In this document: in pieces, positions 8,313 to 17,903 of the stretch | Position numbering within the stretch: position 1 is the first letter of the stretch | Layout: each line of letters begins with the position of its first letter | Origin: Flavobacteriales bacterium UBA1531 | GTDB lineage: Bacteria > Bacteroidota > Bacteroidia > Flavobacteriales_D > Sanyastnellaceae | NCBI GenBank assembly: GCA_002323795.1 | Contig: DCPZ01000004.1 | Location: 1 to 61,861 of the forward strand | Direction: 5' to 3' | Length of the DNA stretch: 61,861 nucleotides | The notes under the pieces: generated by a model | Told to the model about the DNA's origin: nothing | The model's input: the letters and a program-made list of their open reading frames with translations, nothing else | Database searches by the model: none | Made by a program: the position numbers and the translations under genes

Positions 8313-9551
8313 ATGCGCATTCCACTTCTGCTTGTCAATTGCTTTTTATTTTTTGTCGCTTCGGCGCAGTATTCCATGCCACATGAGGAATCTCCGCATG
8401 AAGGAACTTGGCTGCAATGGCCGCATAATTTCACCTATGGTTCAGGTGCCGAGGATGTCGAGGCGAGTTGGGTGGACATGACCAAGGCGCTGACAATTGG
8501 GGAGCGCGTGCACATCATAGCCTATGATGCTGAACAGGTTGCGGATATTGCAAACATGCTTCAATCGGCAGATGTTAGCATGGAGCAAGTGGATTATCAG
8601 GTTTGCCAAAACGACGACTTCTGGGTTCGGGACAATGGGCCCATTTTTGTACAGGATGAGTCGGGAGAGTGGCTGATTTTGGATTGGGGTTTCAACGGTT
8701 GGGGAGGAGATGCACCCTTTGCATTGGATGATGCAGTTCCCTCAGCCATTGGAGCAAACCTCAACATTCCTGTCATCGATTTAAGCGCCATGGTCTTGGA
8801 AGGCGGCGCCATAGAAGTGGACGGGCAGGGAACCCTCATGGCGACTCGTTCGTCCATCACAGGAGAGGACCGCAACCCGGGATTGACAGAAGCCGAAATT
8901 GAGGATTACCTGAGCCAATACCTCGGAGCGCAGCAGATCATTTGGTTGGATGGTGAATTTGGAGGTACGGAAGACATCACGGATCAACACATCGATGGCT
9001 TTGTCAAATTTGTGGGGAATCACACGTTGGTGACTATGAATGATGCGGACCTCGCCTATTGGTATGTGGATTCGAGTGATCGAAACATCATTGACCAAGC
9101 TGCAAATACGGAAGGGACTCCTTACCAACGGGTCAACCTCCCGCTGACGCAGTTTCCGGTGCAGACCACCTCGGGTCAAAATGTGGGGTTTCGCAGCAGC
9201 TATGTCAACTTTTATGTGGGCAACGGGGTCGTTTTGGTTCCTGAGTACGATGATCCTCAGGATGAGGTAGCGCTAAATATGATTCAGGGCCTATACCCTG
9301 ACCGGACAGCAATTGGCATCAATTGTCAGAATATGCTGCAGTGGGGTGGGATGGTCCACTGTGTTACTCAGCAGCAACCACTTGATTTGGGGAATACGAC
9401 AGTGCCTGAGAATCCGTCGCAGCTTGACCATGGTCAGTGCATCAAACGGATGGATTTTAGAGGGCGCGAAATTGAGCAGCTTACCCCCGGCCAGCCCTGC
9501 ATTCATTTGTATGAAGACGGTTGGGCTCAAGTGGTGATTCAAGGCAACTGA
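8313..9551 (+). CDS. Secreted agmatine-deiminase-family (peptidyl-arginine-deiminase-like) enzyme
   Basis: 412 residues. Residues 1-19 form a signal peptide (LLLVNCFLFFVASAQ). The remainder matches the agmatine deiminase / PAD_porph fold: EGTWLQWPHN near 30, NDDFWVRDNGPIF at 100-112, EGGAIEVDG at 163-171, DITDQHIDGF at 221-230 with the catalytic His226, and MVHCVTQQQP with catalytic Cys350. Agmatine deiminase makes N-carbamoylputrescine, but that enzyme is normally cytoplasmic. A secreted copy may act on free arginine derivatives or peptidyl-arginine. A C-terminal extension of about 55 residues (RMDFRGREIEQLTPGQ, ending WAQVVIQGN) may be a divergent T9SS sorting tail. It stands alone between two terminators. 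Confidence 0.85.
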   Translation: MRIPLLLVNCFLFFVASAQYSMPHEESPHEGTWLQWPHNFTYGSGAEDVEASWVDMTKALTIGERVHIIAYDAEQVADIANMLQSADVSMEQVDYQVCQNDDFWVRDNGPIFVQDESGEWLILDWGFNGWGGDAPFALDDAVPSAIGANLNIPVIDLSAMVLEGGAIEVDGQGTLMATRSSITGEDRNPGLTEAEIEDYLSQYLGAQQIIWLDGEFGGTEDITDQHIDGFVKFVGNHTLVTMNDADLAYWYVDSSDRNIIDQAANTEGTPYQRVNLPLTQFPVQTTSGQNVGFRSSYVNFYVGNGVVLVPEYDDPQDEVALNMIQGLYPDRTAIGINCQNMLQWGGMVHCVTQQQPLDLGNTTVPENPSQLDHGQCIKRMDFRGREIEQLTPGQPCIHLYEDGWAQVVIQGN

Positions 9552-9576
9552 TTCCCTGTGATTTTTTAATCCAAAA

Positions 9577-9601
9577 AAAAGCCCGCCTCGTGCGGGCTTT
9601 T
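9577..9601 (+). terminator. Rho-independent terminator
   Basis: AAAAGCCCGC (9577-9586), loop CTCGT, GCGGGCTTTT (9592-9601): perfect 10-bp stem, A-rich before and T-rich after, so it can work in both directions. Confidence 0.9.
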
Positions 9602-9694
9602 CTTCAGCAGAATTGCGACGATCTTTGGATGATTGCGCGCAATGTTTTTGATGCGGTGGCATTCGATGTCGATTTCATTAAATTGCAGAAACTC

Positions 9695-10672
9695 ATGCGC
9701 CACTCCCTTTTCATTTTGCTTTTTTTGATCCCGTGTATCTTTCAAGGCCAGACGCTGCGGGCCATTGCCCGCGAAGGATTGCGGCTCCATTCAGAGCCTT
9801 CTAAAACGTCTGAGGTGCTTGCAGTGGTGCCTTTTGGCGCTGCAGTTGTTGGCGAGGCGAAGGTTGAAAAACGCGAAATGGTCGATGGGTTGACTGGATT
9901 TTGGGTTGCTGTTTTCTATAAAGGCAAGGCTGGTTATGGCTTTTCTTCGCACCTGCTTCCTGCGATTCGTCCGATTTCGGATTGGGAACTGAAAGGGTCG
10001 ACCGATTGCATCATCCTTCCGAGGTCCCGACCACATACTGAGTTTGAACCTGAGTTGAGGCCCAACACATTTCAGGCGAATTTTTATCATCCTGATTATT
10101 TCTGGTACGGAATGAAAATGCGAGACCGCGATATGATCTTCGAGCCAGTTCAAGCGGTGGTCTCACATTACTCATATGCCCCAGAACGGTCGGGCGATAT
10201 GTCGGAAGATTACCGTGAGACCGGTTTTTTTTATGAAGTTGTAGGTCCTGTTGCCTATGATCGGTTGGTCGTTTCAAAGCAGCAGATGCCGGCAACCGCC
10301 CTAGCATCCGAGGAAACGAATCTTTCGCTCATAGAGCACCCTTATCCAGACCCTTCCCACGGGGTTTCTGTGGTCTTTGAATCGAATGACAGAAAGTATA
10401 GGATGGAATCTGTTCTCTCGCCAGACGGTCATCAGTTGGAAGTTGATCTGCTCATCGATGAGGCCTCTGTGGACACCTTGTATCAGGGTTACAGCCAAAC
10501 ATTCTTGCATGTGATGTGGTCTGGCGATTTGAATGGAGATGGGACGCTGGATTTTTTGCTCAAAGAAGAGTCACTTGCCGATTGCTGCGGTTGCCATGCG
10601 TATTTCCGGTATGCCTATTCCCGGCAAAATGCGGCTGGCCTTTATTACGATTTCTCCAATGATTTTTGGTAA
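9695..10672 (+). CDS. Secreted protein with bacterial SH3 domain and FG-GAP-like motif, unknown function
   Basis: 325 residues from ATG 9695, chosen because MRHSLFILLFLIPCIFQGQ is a signal peptide; the frame is open upstream through the terminator to 9521, which cannot be coding. About 22-85 is an SH3-like domain (GLRLHSEPSKTSEVLAVVPFGA ... KAGYGFSSHLL). The middle is not recognised. Near the end GDLNGDGTLDFLL is an FG-GAP/integrin-type Ca-binding loop, followed by a CCGC cluster. TAAATTGC at 9679-9686 could be its -7 box. It is 22 bp before another secreted unknown and probably forms an operon with it. Confidence 0.7.
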   Translation: MRHSLFILLFLIPCIFQGQTLRAIAREGLRLHSEPSKTSEVLAVVPFGAAVVGEAKVEKREMVDGLTGFWVAVFYKGKAGYGFSSHLLPAIRPISDWELKGSTDCIILPRSRPHTEFEPELRPNTFQANFYHPDYFWYGMKMRDRDMIFEPVQAVVSHYSYAPERSGDMSEDYRETGFFYEVVGPVAYDRLVVSKQQMPATALASEETNLSLIEHPYPDPSHGVSVVFESNDRKYRMESVLSPDGHQLEVDLLIDEASVDTLYQGYSQTFLHVMWSGDLNGDGTLDFLLKEESLADCCGCHAYFRYAYSRQNAAGLYYDFSNDFW

Positions 10673-10694
10673 GAGAAACACGTCCACTCATTCC

Positions 10695-11690
10695 ATGATG
10701 ATTTTTCGCAACAGGACGTTTTCCATCTTTTTGTTGGGATGTTTTTGGGTGTCTTCTAACGCGTTCTCTCAAGGAAAACCCTCGGTTCATTTGAGGGAGA
10801 AATACGAACGCAACCGACACTACTTTGCCACGATAGGGGGTGATTCAATCGAAATGAATCTCGCATTTGATGGCACCATCAATCCCGAATTCGCGAGTGT
10901 ATATGAATATTATGGAACAGTTTCAGGTGATTACCGATGGATGGGGTCCGAGGAGCTTGTGCCTTTGAAAGGAATTTTGTGGAATCCCGATAGCCTATCG
11001 CTTTTTGTGCCTGATTTGGTCTCAAACCAATCGTATTGGCTGGATATGTTTGCGCCTGATTCGATTGCCTTAGTTGACCCAAATAATCCTGGCAGTCCCC
11101 TCGTGGTTTCAGAAGTATTCTCACTGAACTCGACGGGGGGATTTTGGCAGAAAGGCAATGCAATAAAACCTGTTGGAGGAATTGATTTCCAAGCGCATGG
11201 ACTTCAGCGGAAAGTGGTTTTAGAGGCCACAAATGCGATGGGGGTGCTTCATCACGTTGATGTCTCTGAATTGGTTTGTCAACTTGTTGGACTGAGTTAT
11301 GAGGAGTGGATTGGTTACAGCGGATGGGCAGATACGGATGTCACGCTGCACGAATTTACGTTCGTTGAAGGGGGCGTCAATGTTTTATTGGCCATCGAAG
11401 TAACCGGGTCTTGTAATACGGACCGGAGTTATCTGCTCTCGTGTCAATTGGAGGCCAATGGTGCTGTGGGGAAGGCTCATCTTTATCAAATTGGTAACTG
11501 CTTGTTTTATGGACCGCAGGAGGGAGAGGACCAAACCATTGAGATTGTGCTTCATGATCCTCCGGAGGGAGTTGCATCAACATTTACATCGGATTCATTG
11601 CGTTGTATTGGTGCGTTTCAAATTGTCCAATCGGAAGTGATTGTTAAAAGGGTTTGGAGCGGTATTGCGAGCCGAAGCCCTCTGCCCTGA
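10695..11690 (+). CDS. Secreted protein of unknown function
   Basis: 331 residues from ATG 10695 (or the next codon, 10698). The start fits the signal peptide FSIFLLGCFWVSSNAFSQ; upstream codons overlap the preceding gene. The mature protein is mostly beta in character with few motifs (YYGTVSGDYRWMGSEELVPL near 75; SLSLFVPDLVSNQSYWLDMF). No T9SS tail and no recognised domain. Spacing of 22 bp from the SH3 protein suggests co-transcription and a shared role. I cannot assign a function. Confidence 0.65.
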   Translation: MMIFRNRTFSIFLLGCFWVSSNAFSQGKPSVHLREKYERNRHYFATIGGDSIEMNLAFDGTINPEFASVYEYYGTVSGDYRWMGSEELVPLKGILWNPDSLSLFVPDLVSNQSYWLDMFAPDSIALVDPNNPGSPLVVSEVFSLNSTGGFWQKGNAIKPVGGIDFQAHGLQRKVVLEATNAMGVLHHVDVSELVCQLVGLSYEEWIGYSGWADTDVTLHEFTFVEGGVNVLLAIEVTGSCNTDRSYLLSCQLEANGAVGKAHLYQIGNCLFYGPQEGEDQTIEIVLHDPPEGVASTFTSDSLRCIGAFQIVQSEVIVKRVWSGIASRSPLP

Positions 11691-11761
11691 CGCAGGTTTG
11701 GAATTGGCTTGCTGATCCATTCGAAAAAAGAACAATCCTTGAATCCATTTGTCCTAATTCC

Positions 11762-11929
11762 ATGGGACGCAAACGAGATTTAAAAAATATCAACGGACGT
11801 CGGCCGCCGACGTTTGAGGCCTCCAGCGCTGAAGCAATGAATGAATGGGGTGAGTCTCTGGAGCGCATGACGAAACGCAGGCGCATGCACAACGAACGCC
11901 ACCCTCCAAAACACAGTTCCAAGGCCTGA
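11762..11929 (+). CDS. Possible small basic protein (55 aa)
   Basis: ATG 11762 to TGA 11929 encodes MGRKRDLKNINGRRPPTFEA and then a Glu/Met/Arg-rich helix ending in a basic tail (RRRMHNERHPPKH). Composition (Arg/Lys/His rich, one Trp) is protein-like and suits a small nucleic-acid-binding or ribosome-associated protein. The opposite-strand frame over the same bases looks random. It fills most of the gap between two secreted-protein genes (11691-11933). No family recognised; may be spurious. Confidence 0.35.
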   Translation: MGRKRDLKNINGRRPPTFEASSAEAMNEWGESLERMTKRRRMHNERHPPKHSSKA

Positions 11930-11933
11930 AAGA

Positions 11934-14900
11934 ATGAGAATAGAACAATATTCTGAACGGTTCTATTTGAAATGGATAAGACGTAATTTTGGGATGATGT
12001 TTATTGATTACTCTAGCAATGGACTTGCCCATCTGTGTTTGACACGGAATGTTGCTTTCCTGCTCCTCACGCTGTTTTGTAACCCGATGGTTTCGCAGAT
12101 TGTGATCAATGAATTTATGGCTTCGAATTCTCTGGCATTCGAAGATCCGGACTATGAGAACACGGGTGACTGGGTGGAATTATTCAATGCGGGTGATACG
12201 GTCGTGAATGTTTCTGGCTGGCACTTGACTGATAACATCAGCAATCCCACAAAATGGACCATACCGAATGGGGTGGAGTTACCTTCCGAAGGTTTTTTAG
12301 TCGTTTGGTGTGATGAAGAAAATATGGCAGGTTTGGCATTGCACAGTTCCTACAGATTGGGCAGTGCAGGAGAAGAGCTGGCGCTGTTCACCCCGCAACT
12401 TGAAGCAGTTGACTCGCTGATATTTGGTCCCCAACAGACGGATGTCAGCTATGGCCGAGCCAACGATGGCGCCTCAGATTGGGCGTGGTTTTCCGAATCA
12501 ACCCCTGGTGGCTCCAACAATGCGAGTGAAGCCTTTTCGGGCATTACCCATGGCGTTCCGTATTTTTCATTGGACGGTGGTTTCTTCGAGGAAGCGATGC
12601 AAGTTGAGATTCTCTCCATTGAGGGCACGGTGCGTTACACGACTGATGGTCGCGCGCCATCGTTGGCTGATCCGCTGTTTTCGGATCCAATTGATGTTGC
12701 CAGTGATGTTTTCATTCGTGCTCGGATCTTTGAAGAGGGTCATATTCCAGGCCCGGTTGTGACTCATTCGTATTTTTTGGAGCCTGCATTTTCGGAGCGT
12801 CCATTGCCTGTAATTTCATTGGTCACCGATCCGGATCATTTTTGGGACGCTGACACCGGCATTTACGTTCAGGATTTTAAGCCCAATTGGGAATGGCCAG
12901 TCAACATTGAATTTTTTGAGAACGACGGCAACAACGAAGCTGCATTCAATGAGCGCGCTGGCGTGAAAATTAACGGACAAAATAGCTGGGCTCTTCCACA
13001 GAAAATGCTCGGAATTTATTTCCGAGGCGCATATGGGAAGGGTAGTTTGGATTATCCCTTGTTCCATGACCGGGATCGGACAAAATTTGACAATTTTGTT
13101 TTGAGGGCAAGCGGTTCGGATTGGTCCTCCACATTGATGCGCGACGGTTTGGGACAATTTCTTCCACAACAGAATGCCCACATCGACCACCAAGGTTACC
13201 GTCCGAGCATTGTGTTTGTAAATGGCGAATACATGGGGATTCATAACATCCGCTCCCGCGTTGACGAAGAATTCGTAACCGAAAATTATGATGTGATGCC
13301 TGATGGTTTGGATATGATTGCCGATCATGGTGATGTGGAGGAAGGCAATGACTCTGCTTTTTGGGCCATGGACGAATTGTTTGATGCCGACCTGAATGAT
13401 CAAGCGAATTTTGACGCGGTTGCGGAAGTTGTTGATTTTGAGAATTTCGCAGATTATTGGGCCACGGAGGTCTGGTCAAGCAATAGCAGTTGGGGACACA
13501 ATGTGATTCAATGGAAACCACATGAAAGTGGGAAATGGCGATATGTATTCACCGATTTGGATCGAGGGTTTACAGGTTCCACGAATGACGGAATCAATGA
13601 ATTTACTGTCCCACAAGACGATAACTACGACTATGCACGGACCTGGCTGCGCCACGCTCTTGAAAATCCAGACTACAAGGATTTCTTTGCACAGCGCATG
13701 GCGGATCATCTTCACACGTCATTTCATCCTGCCCGTGTGAATCGTGTGATTGACGAATGGTCGGCTCGCATAGAAACCGAAATACCATTTCATGTGGAGC
13801 GCTGGGGCGGTACGACTTCATCCTACGGCGATGGTATTGAAAGCGAAGAATTTTGGGAGGATGAAGTCAATGATCTCCGCAGTTTTGCCTCCGGTCGGCT
13901 TCCCTTTTTGCTGGAAGACATGGCGGAGGAATTCGATTTGGATCCGGCGGTTTCATTGCAAACAGGCAATTATCCGGAAGGCTCAGGCCACATTCGATTG
14001 AATGAATTTTTGTTACCAGGAAGTCCGTGGTTAGGTCCATATTTTGCAGGGATGCCGCTCAGTTTGACAGCGGAGCCCTTGCCTGGTTTCGACTTTGTCG
14101 GATGGTCTGAAATGGAAGATCTCTCGGTCATTGCTGCAGGTTCAAATTGGAAATACAACGATACGGGGGAAAACCTCGGCACTGCGTGGCTTGGAATTGG
14201 ATTTGATGATTCCACGTGGTCATTAGGTGAGGCAGAACTCGGCTATGGTGATGGCGATGAAGTGACCGAGATCTCTTTCGGTAATGACCAAGACGACAAG
14301 CACATTGCAACCTATTTCCGCCATGAATTCGAGTTGGATGACCAGTTTTCCGGGACGCTGAATGGCTCTTTTGAGTTGCAACGTGATGATGGAGTGGTGG
14401 TGTATTTGAATGGAGAAGAGCTGTTCCGCGATAACATGCCTCAGGGAGCCATCGATGCTGAAACGTTAGCAAGTAGTACAATTTCAGGCCCAGCGGAATC
14501 CAACTGGACATCGCATTCATTGGAATTGAACATGATGCCTGGAGCCAACGTTTTGGCGGTTGAGGTTCATCAAAGCTCTTCCACCAGTTCAGACATCAGT
14601 TTTGATTTGGCCTTTTCAATTGCGGTACCATTTGATGAGATTCTGACCGTGAGCAATCCTCTAGAGGTATCATTGAGCGGGGATGCAGCCTACGCCGCGC
14701 GATACGTCGCCACAGGTGAATGCATCTTGCCTACAACCATAGCCTCAGATTTGACATTGACTGCTAACTGTTCGCCTTACCTCGCGTCTGGAACGAGCGT
14801 CGTGGAAGCAGGCGCAACGCTTAGCCTTGAGCCGGGCGTTGAGATTTGGTTTTCCACAGATGCCCAGCTGGTCATTCAAGGTCAACTGCTCGCAGAAGGA

Positions 14901-16538
14901 ACACTTGAATCTTCAATCGCCTTTCGTCTCAATCCCAACGAAGAAGGCTCGTGGGGAAACATTCAATTTGACGTTGCTGATGGAGATAATCTCATTCGTA
15001 ATGCTGAGGTGGAAGGCGCATCGAAGGGTGAGCATCCCGTCCACGATCGGGCAGCTGTTGCGGCTTGGTTCTCTGAGGTCACTCTGGACCATGTTTCGTT
15101 GATCTCGAATGCGAGCAATCCCGTTTATGCGGAATACAGTGACATAAAATTGCTGAACTGCACATTGCATTCGGATGTGACAGGCGATTTGATCAATGTG
15201 CGTCATGGTTCGGCTCTAATCGATTCATGTTTGTTTGAGGGCAACAACGCGCCTGACACCGATGCCATCGATTATGACGTGGTCGATAATGGCATCGTGC
15301 GCAATACGCTCATCCACTCATTTCGAGGGGTGAACAGTGATGGCATCGATTTGGGTGAAGGGTCCCACAACATCCTGATTGAAGACGGACTGATTCATCA
15401 TTGCACGGACAAGGGGATTAGCATTGGTCAAGCATCTGATGCGATTATTCGCAACATGACCATTGCCCAATGCGCTTTGGGTGTTGCAATGAAGGACTTG
15501 GGTTCGGCGAGCGTGGATTTTAGCACGCTTTACGGCAATCAATATGGCATCAGCGTGTATGAGAAGAATCCCGGTATGGGAGGGGGGAATGTGACGGTTG
15601 AGAATACCATCTTCTCGAACCATAGCCATTCGCCGATTTTTCAAGATTCAATTTCGACTGCTCTTGTGATGAATGCGATCTACGATAGCGATACTCTGAT
15701 GTTCGATGAAGTCGCGATGGCGAATCCAATGTTTGCTCATCCGGATGCTTTCTACTTCGGTTTGATCGAAGGCTCACCCGCAATTGATGCAGCACCTTCA
15801 GGAGATAATTATGGTGCGCCGTTTCCGTGGTCCATACCCTGGACGATTGATGAGCGGGATGTCGCGATTGTGGAATTTGGATATGCCGGCATCGAACACC
15901 CGAACCGTGAATGGATCAAGATTCAAAATGAGGGCACTGAGCCTCAAAATCTTCAAGGCTACCGCTTGGAAGATGCGGTGCATTGGGTTGGCCTCGAAGC
16001 TCTTTGGCTCGAACCGGGAGAATCGCTCTGGATTGTGAAAGACCCAACTTTTTTTGAAGGTTCTTTTGAGCAAGTGGTTCAATGGGACTCAGGCCAATTG
16101 GCCAATGAAGGCGAACGGATTTTGCTCAAGGATGCATCCGGAATTATCGTCGACTTTGTGGAGTACCGCGCGGAAGCTCCATGGCCTGTTCCTGTCTCGG
16201 GCGCCGAAGCTTTGGTGCGTGTTGCACCATGGCTGGACAATCACTTTGCGTCGAGTTGGATGCTTGCAGAGCTTGATGAGATACTTACTTTAGAAGGTGA
16301 ATTAGAGAGTGGTTGGAGTGTTTATCCGAACCCTGCTACCAACATTCTTCATGTGAAGTTTGAACAAAATCGAATAGCTCCGTTACAGCTTCAGTGCTTC
16401 AATGCCACTGGTCAATGCATCGAAGAATTTACAGTGCTCGAGGCCGGGGCTGAATTTGCTTTGGACGTATCTTCATTCCCTGCTGGCATTTACGTGCTTC
16501 GCCTGAATGGCAAGAGTCGATTGATCCAAATACGATAA
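11934..16538 (+). CDS. Giant T9SS surface protein: lamin-tail, chitobiase-like, CotH kinase, beta-helix
   Basis: 1534 residues if ATG 11934 is used; ATG 11994 or 11997 would put the signal peptide (RNVAFLLLTLFCNPMVSQ) nearer the start. Order: lamin-tail domain about 54-170 (IVINEFMASNS ... GDWVELFNAG); chitobiase C-terminal-like 207-282 (GTVRYTTDGRAPS); CotH kinase 292-670 with VFTDLDRGFTGS (D541, D543); galactose-binding-like 735-895 (GYGDGDE, DDGVVVYLNGEE), the same fold type as at the N-terminus of the CotH protein at 1827-4379; right-handed parallel beta-helix about 950-1250; second lamin-tail 1303-1440; T9SS type-A tail 1460-1534 (VYPNPATNILHV ... GIYVLRLNG). It is exported to the cell surface. 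Role unknown; adhesion or modification of secreted polymers is inference. Confidence 0.85.
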   Translation: MRIEQYSERFYLKWIRRNFGMMFIDYSSNGLAHLCLTRNVAFLLLTLFCNPMVSQIVINEFMASNSLAFEDPDYENTGDWVELFNAGDTVVNVSGWHLTDNISNPTKWTIPNGVELPSEGFLVVWCDEENMAGLALHSSYRLGSAGEELALFTPQLEAVDSLIFGPQQTDVSYGRANDGASDWAWFSESTPGGSNNASEAFSGITHGVPYFSLDGGFFEEAMQVEILSIEGTVRYTTDGRAPSLADPLFSDPIDVASDVFIRARIFEEGHIPGPVVTHSYFLEPAFSERPLPVISLVTDPDHFWDADTGIYVQDFKPNWEWPVNIEFFENDGNNEAAFNERAGVKINGQNSWALPQKMLGIYFRGAYGKGSLDYPLFHDRDRTKFDNFVLRASGSDWSSTLMRDGLGQFLPQQNAHIDHQGYRPSIVFVNGEYMGIHNIRSRVDEEFVTENYDVMPDGLDMIADHGDVEEGNDSAFWAMDELFDADLNDQANFDAVAEVVDFENFADYWATEVWSSNSSWGHNVIQWKPHESGKWRYVFTDLDRGFTGSTNDGINEFTVPQDDNYDYARTWLRHALENPDYKDFFAQRMADHLHTSFHPARVNRVIDEWSARIETEIPFHVERWGGTTSSYGDGIESEEFWEDEVNDLRSFASGRLPFLLEDMAEEFDLDPAVSLQTGNYPEGSGHIRLNEFLLPGSPWLGPYFAGMPLSLTAEPLPGFDFVGWSEMEDLSVIAAGSNWKYNDTGENLGTAWLGIGFDDSTWSLGEAELGYGDGDEVTEISFGNDQDDKHIATYFRHEFELDDQFSGTLNGSFELQRDDGVVVYLNGEELFRDNMPQGAIDAETLASSTISGPAESNWTSHSLELNMMPGANVLAVEVHQSSSTSSDISFDLAFSIAVPFDEILTVSNPLEVSLSGDAAYAARYVATGECILPTTIASDLTLTANCSPYLASGTSVVEAGATLSLEPGVEIWFSTDAQLVIQGQLLAEGTLESSIAFRLNPNEEGSWGNIQFDVADGDNLIRNAEVEGASKGEHPVHDRAAVAAWFSEVTLDHVSLISNASNPVYAEYSDIKLLNCTLHSDVTGDLINVRHGSALIDSCLFEGNNAPDTDAIDYDVVDNGIVRNTLIHSFRGVNSDGIDLGEGSHNILIEDGLIHHCTDKGISIGQASDAIIRNMTIAQCALGVAMKDLGSASVDFSTLYGNQYGISVYEKNPGMGGGNVTVENTIFSNHSHSPIFQDSISTALVMNAIYDSDTLMFDEVAMANPMFAHPDAFYFGLIEGSPAIDAAPSGDNYGAPFPWSIPWTIDERDVAIVEFGYAGIEHPNREWIKIQNEGTEPQNLQGYRLEDAVHWVGLEALWLEPGESLWIVKDPTFFEGSFEQVVQWDSGQLANEGERILLKDASGIIVDFVEYRAEAPWPVPVSGAEALVRVAPWLDNHFASSWMLAELDEILTLEGELESGWSVYPNPATNILHVKFEQNRIAPLQLQCFNATGQCIEEFTVLEAGAEFALDVSSFPAGIYVLRLNGKSRLIQIR

Positions 16539-16550
16539 TTGGATTTGCTC

Positions 16551-17807
16551 CTAAATGAAAAATGCGTGCCATAATTTTTCTGAAAGATAGGAGTGTCCTA
16601 ATCTGTCAGTTGTTTGTCTCACTTCTCTGGGATACACTTGAGCGTTGCTCTTCAATTCCGCCTCAATGCGTCGGATTGAAAGAAGTAGGAAGTCATAAAA
16701 ACAGGGCCGTCGCAACTCATTTTCGTCGAACCGCGACATCCAGAAATGAGCATCTTTCTGTCGCTTTTCGAACAATGCAGACATCGCTTGCATCAAGAAA
16801 TGCACATGCAGATCGTGCAATTGAAATTGTTGCAAGGCTGATTCATTGATTTCAACTTTTTGAATCAACCACGATGCGAGTTTTTGATTGCGGGTTATGA
16901 CAGCAAAAGTGCTGGGCTCAATGAAAGCGGACAAAGGGTTAAGGCGCTCATCGTCATCTCCGAAGATTTTCGCCCACAATGTATCAAATGATGGATCTTC
17001 CTGATCGAACAATTGTACAGTGAAAATGCGCCCTTTAAGTGCTGGGTGGAAGTCCTCCCATGGCAACCCAGACCAATTCCAAGGCGCAATCACGGAATTG
17101 TTTAAGAAGCTTTTCAATCGTTGGATGCAGACTACAAAGACCTGGCATTCTAACGATATGACTTGCGCGGTGCTTTGGCCTGCGAGTAGCTCTGTCCAAT
17201 CCCCATAATATCCGTTTAGCGCTGAATAATCGATCAATCTCAAGTAAACGCAATCGATTATTCTGGGATGGGAGAGTAAGTTTTTTCGACTGGAAATTGG
17301 TTGGCCGCCAATGACCAACCCCATGGCAATTGCGGTGTGTATCTGGTAGGTGTACGAATGCTCATCGAGTTCATAGATACCTGAGTTTAGCAGATCGATG
17401 ATGGTTTCATCTTGATTGGAAAGCAATAATTCTCGGAAAGTTGTGACCAGCAGTTCCAGTTTGATCAACTCATTTTCAACTTCGCTGAAAAAGGCCATGG
17501 TTGCCGGGATATTCTGTTGATTAAGAAGTAGGTAAAGTGATTCTCGCTGTTTCCAGATACTGAGTTTTGGTTGAACGATGCAAAAATTCTGATACCCACT
17601 GTATCCACAAAATTTGGCCAGAATATCAAGTGTATGCTGACGTGGTTTGCTGCCAGGGGCAAGCCCAAATAGGCGTCGCAATGTATTGTAACTGACGAAT
17701 TGGTCTGTTTCTTGTAAAATCAGCGAGGAGAGAAGTTCACAATCGCCGCGGGTATGAATTTCCATGCCTGAGACTTTGCTTACCTCGATGAGTAGATTTT
17801 GAACCAT
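16551..17807 (-). CDS. Putative HTH-type regulatory protein of Bacteroidetes type
   Basis: 418 residues, no signal peptide. Residues about 10-75 (DCELLSSLILQ, VSYNTLRRLFGL, HTLDILAKFCGYSGYQNF) match an N-terminal helical pattern I recall from uncharacterised Bacteroidetes regulators, with a helix-turn-helix-like arrangement. The remaining 340 residues are Leu-rich helical and probably repeat-like (TPR-like), with no enzyme motif. It is transcribed divergently from the beta-roll surface protein with a 96-bp gap and is the obvious candidate for its regulator. The reverse strand upstream carries TATTTTTG and TAAATTTT, either of which could serve as its -7 box. DNA binding is inference. Confidence 0.55.
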   Translation of the reverse strand: MVQNLLIEVSKVSGMEIHTRGDCELLSSLILQETDQFVSYNTLRRLFGLAPGSKPRQHTLDILAKFCGYSGYQNFCIVQPKLSIWKQRESLYLLLNQQNIPATMAFFSEVENELIKLELLVTTFRELLLSNQDETIIDLLNSGIYELDEHSYTYQIHTAIAMGLVIGGQPISSRKNLLSHPRIIDCVYLRLIDYSALNGYYGDWTELLAGQSTAQVISLECQVFVVCIQRLKSFLNNSVIAPWNWSGLPWEDFHPALKGRIFTVQLFDQEDPSFDTLWAKIFGDDDERLNPLSAFIEPSTFAVITRNQKLASWLIQKVEINESALQQFQLHDLHVHFLMQAMSALFEKRQKDAHFWMSRFDENELRRPCFYDFLLLSIRRIEAELKSNAQVYPREVRQTTDRLGHSYLSEKLWHAFFI

Positions 17808-17903
17808 TTTCCGGAAAATTTACGTACCAAATGTGTATCAAAAATACTTGAATAAGCGTTTAGTTTTGTTTAAAACCATTTTTTTATAGACCAATATATC
17901 ACC

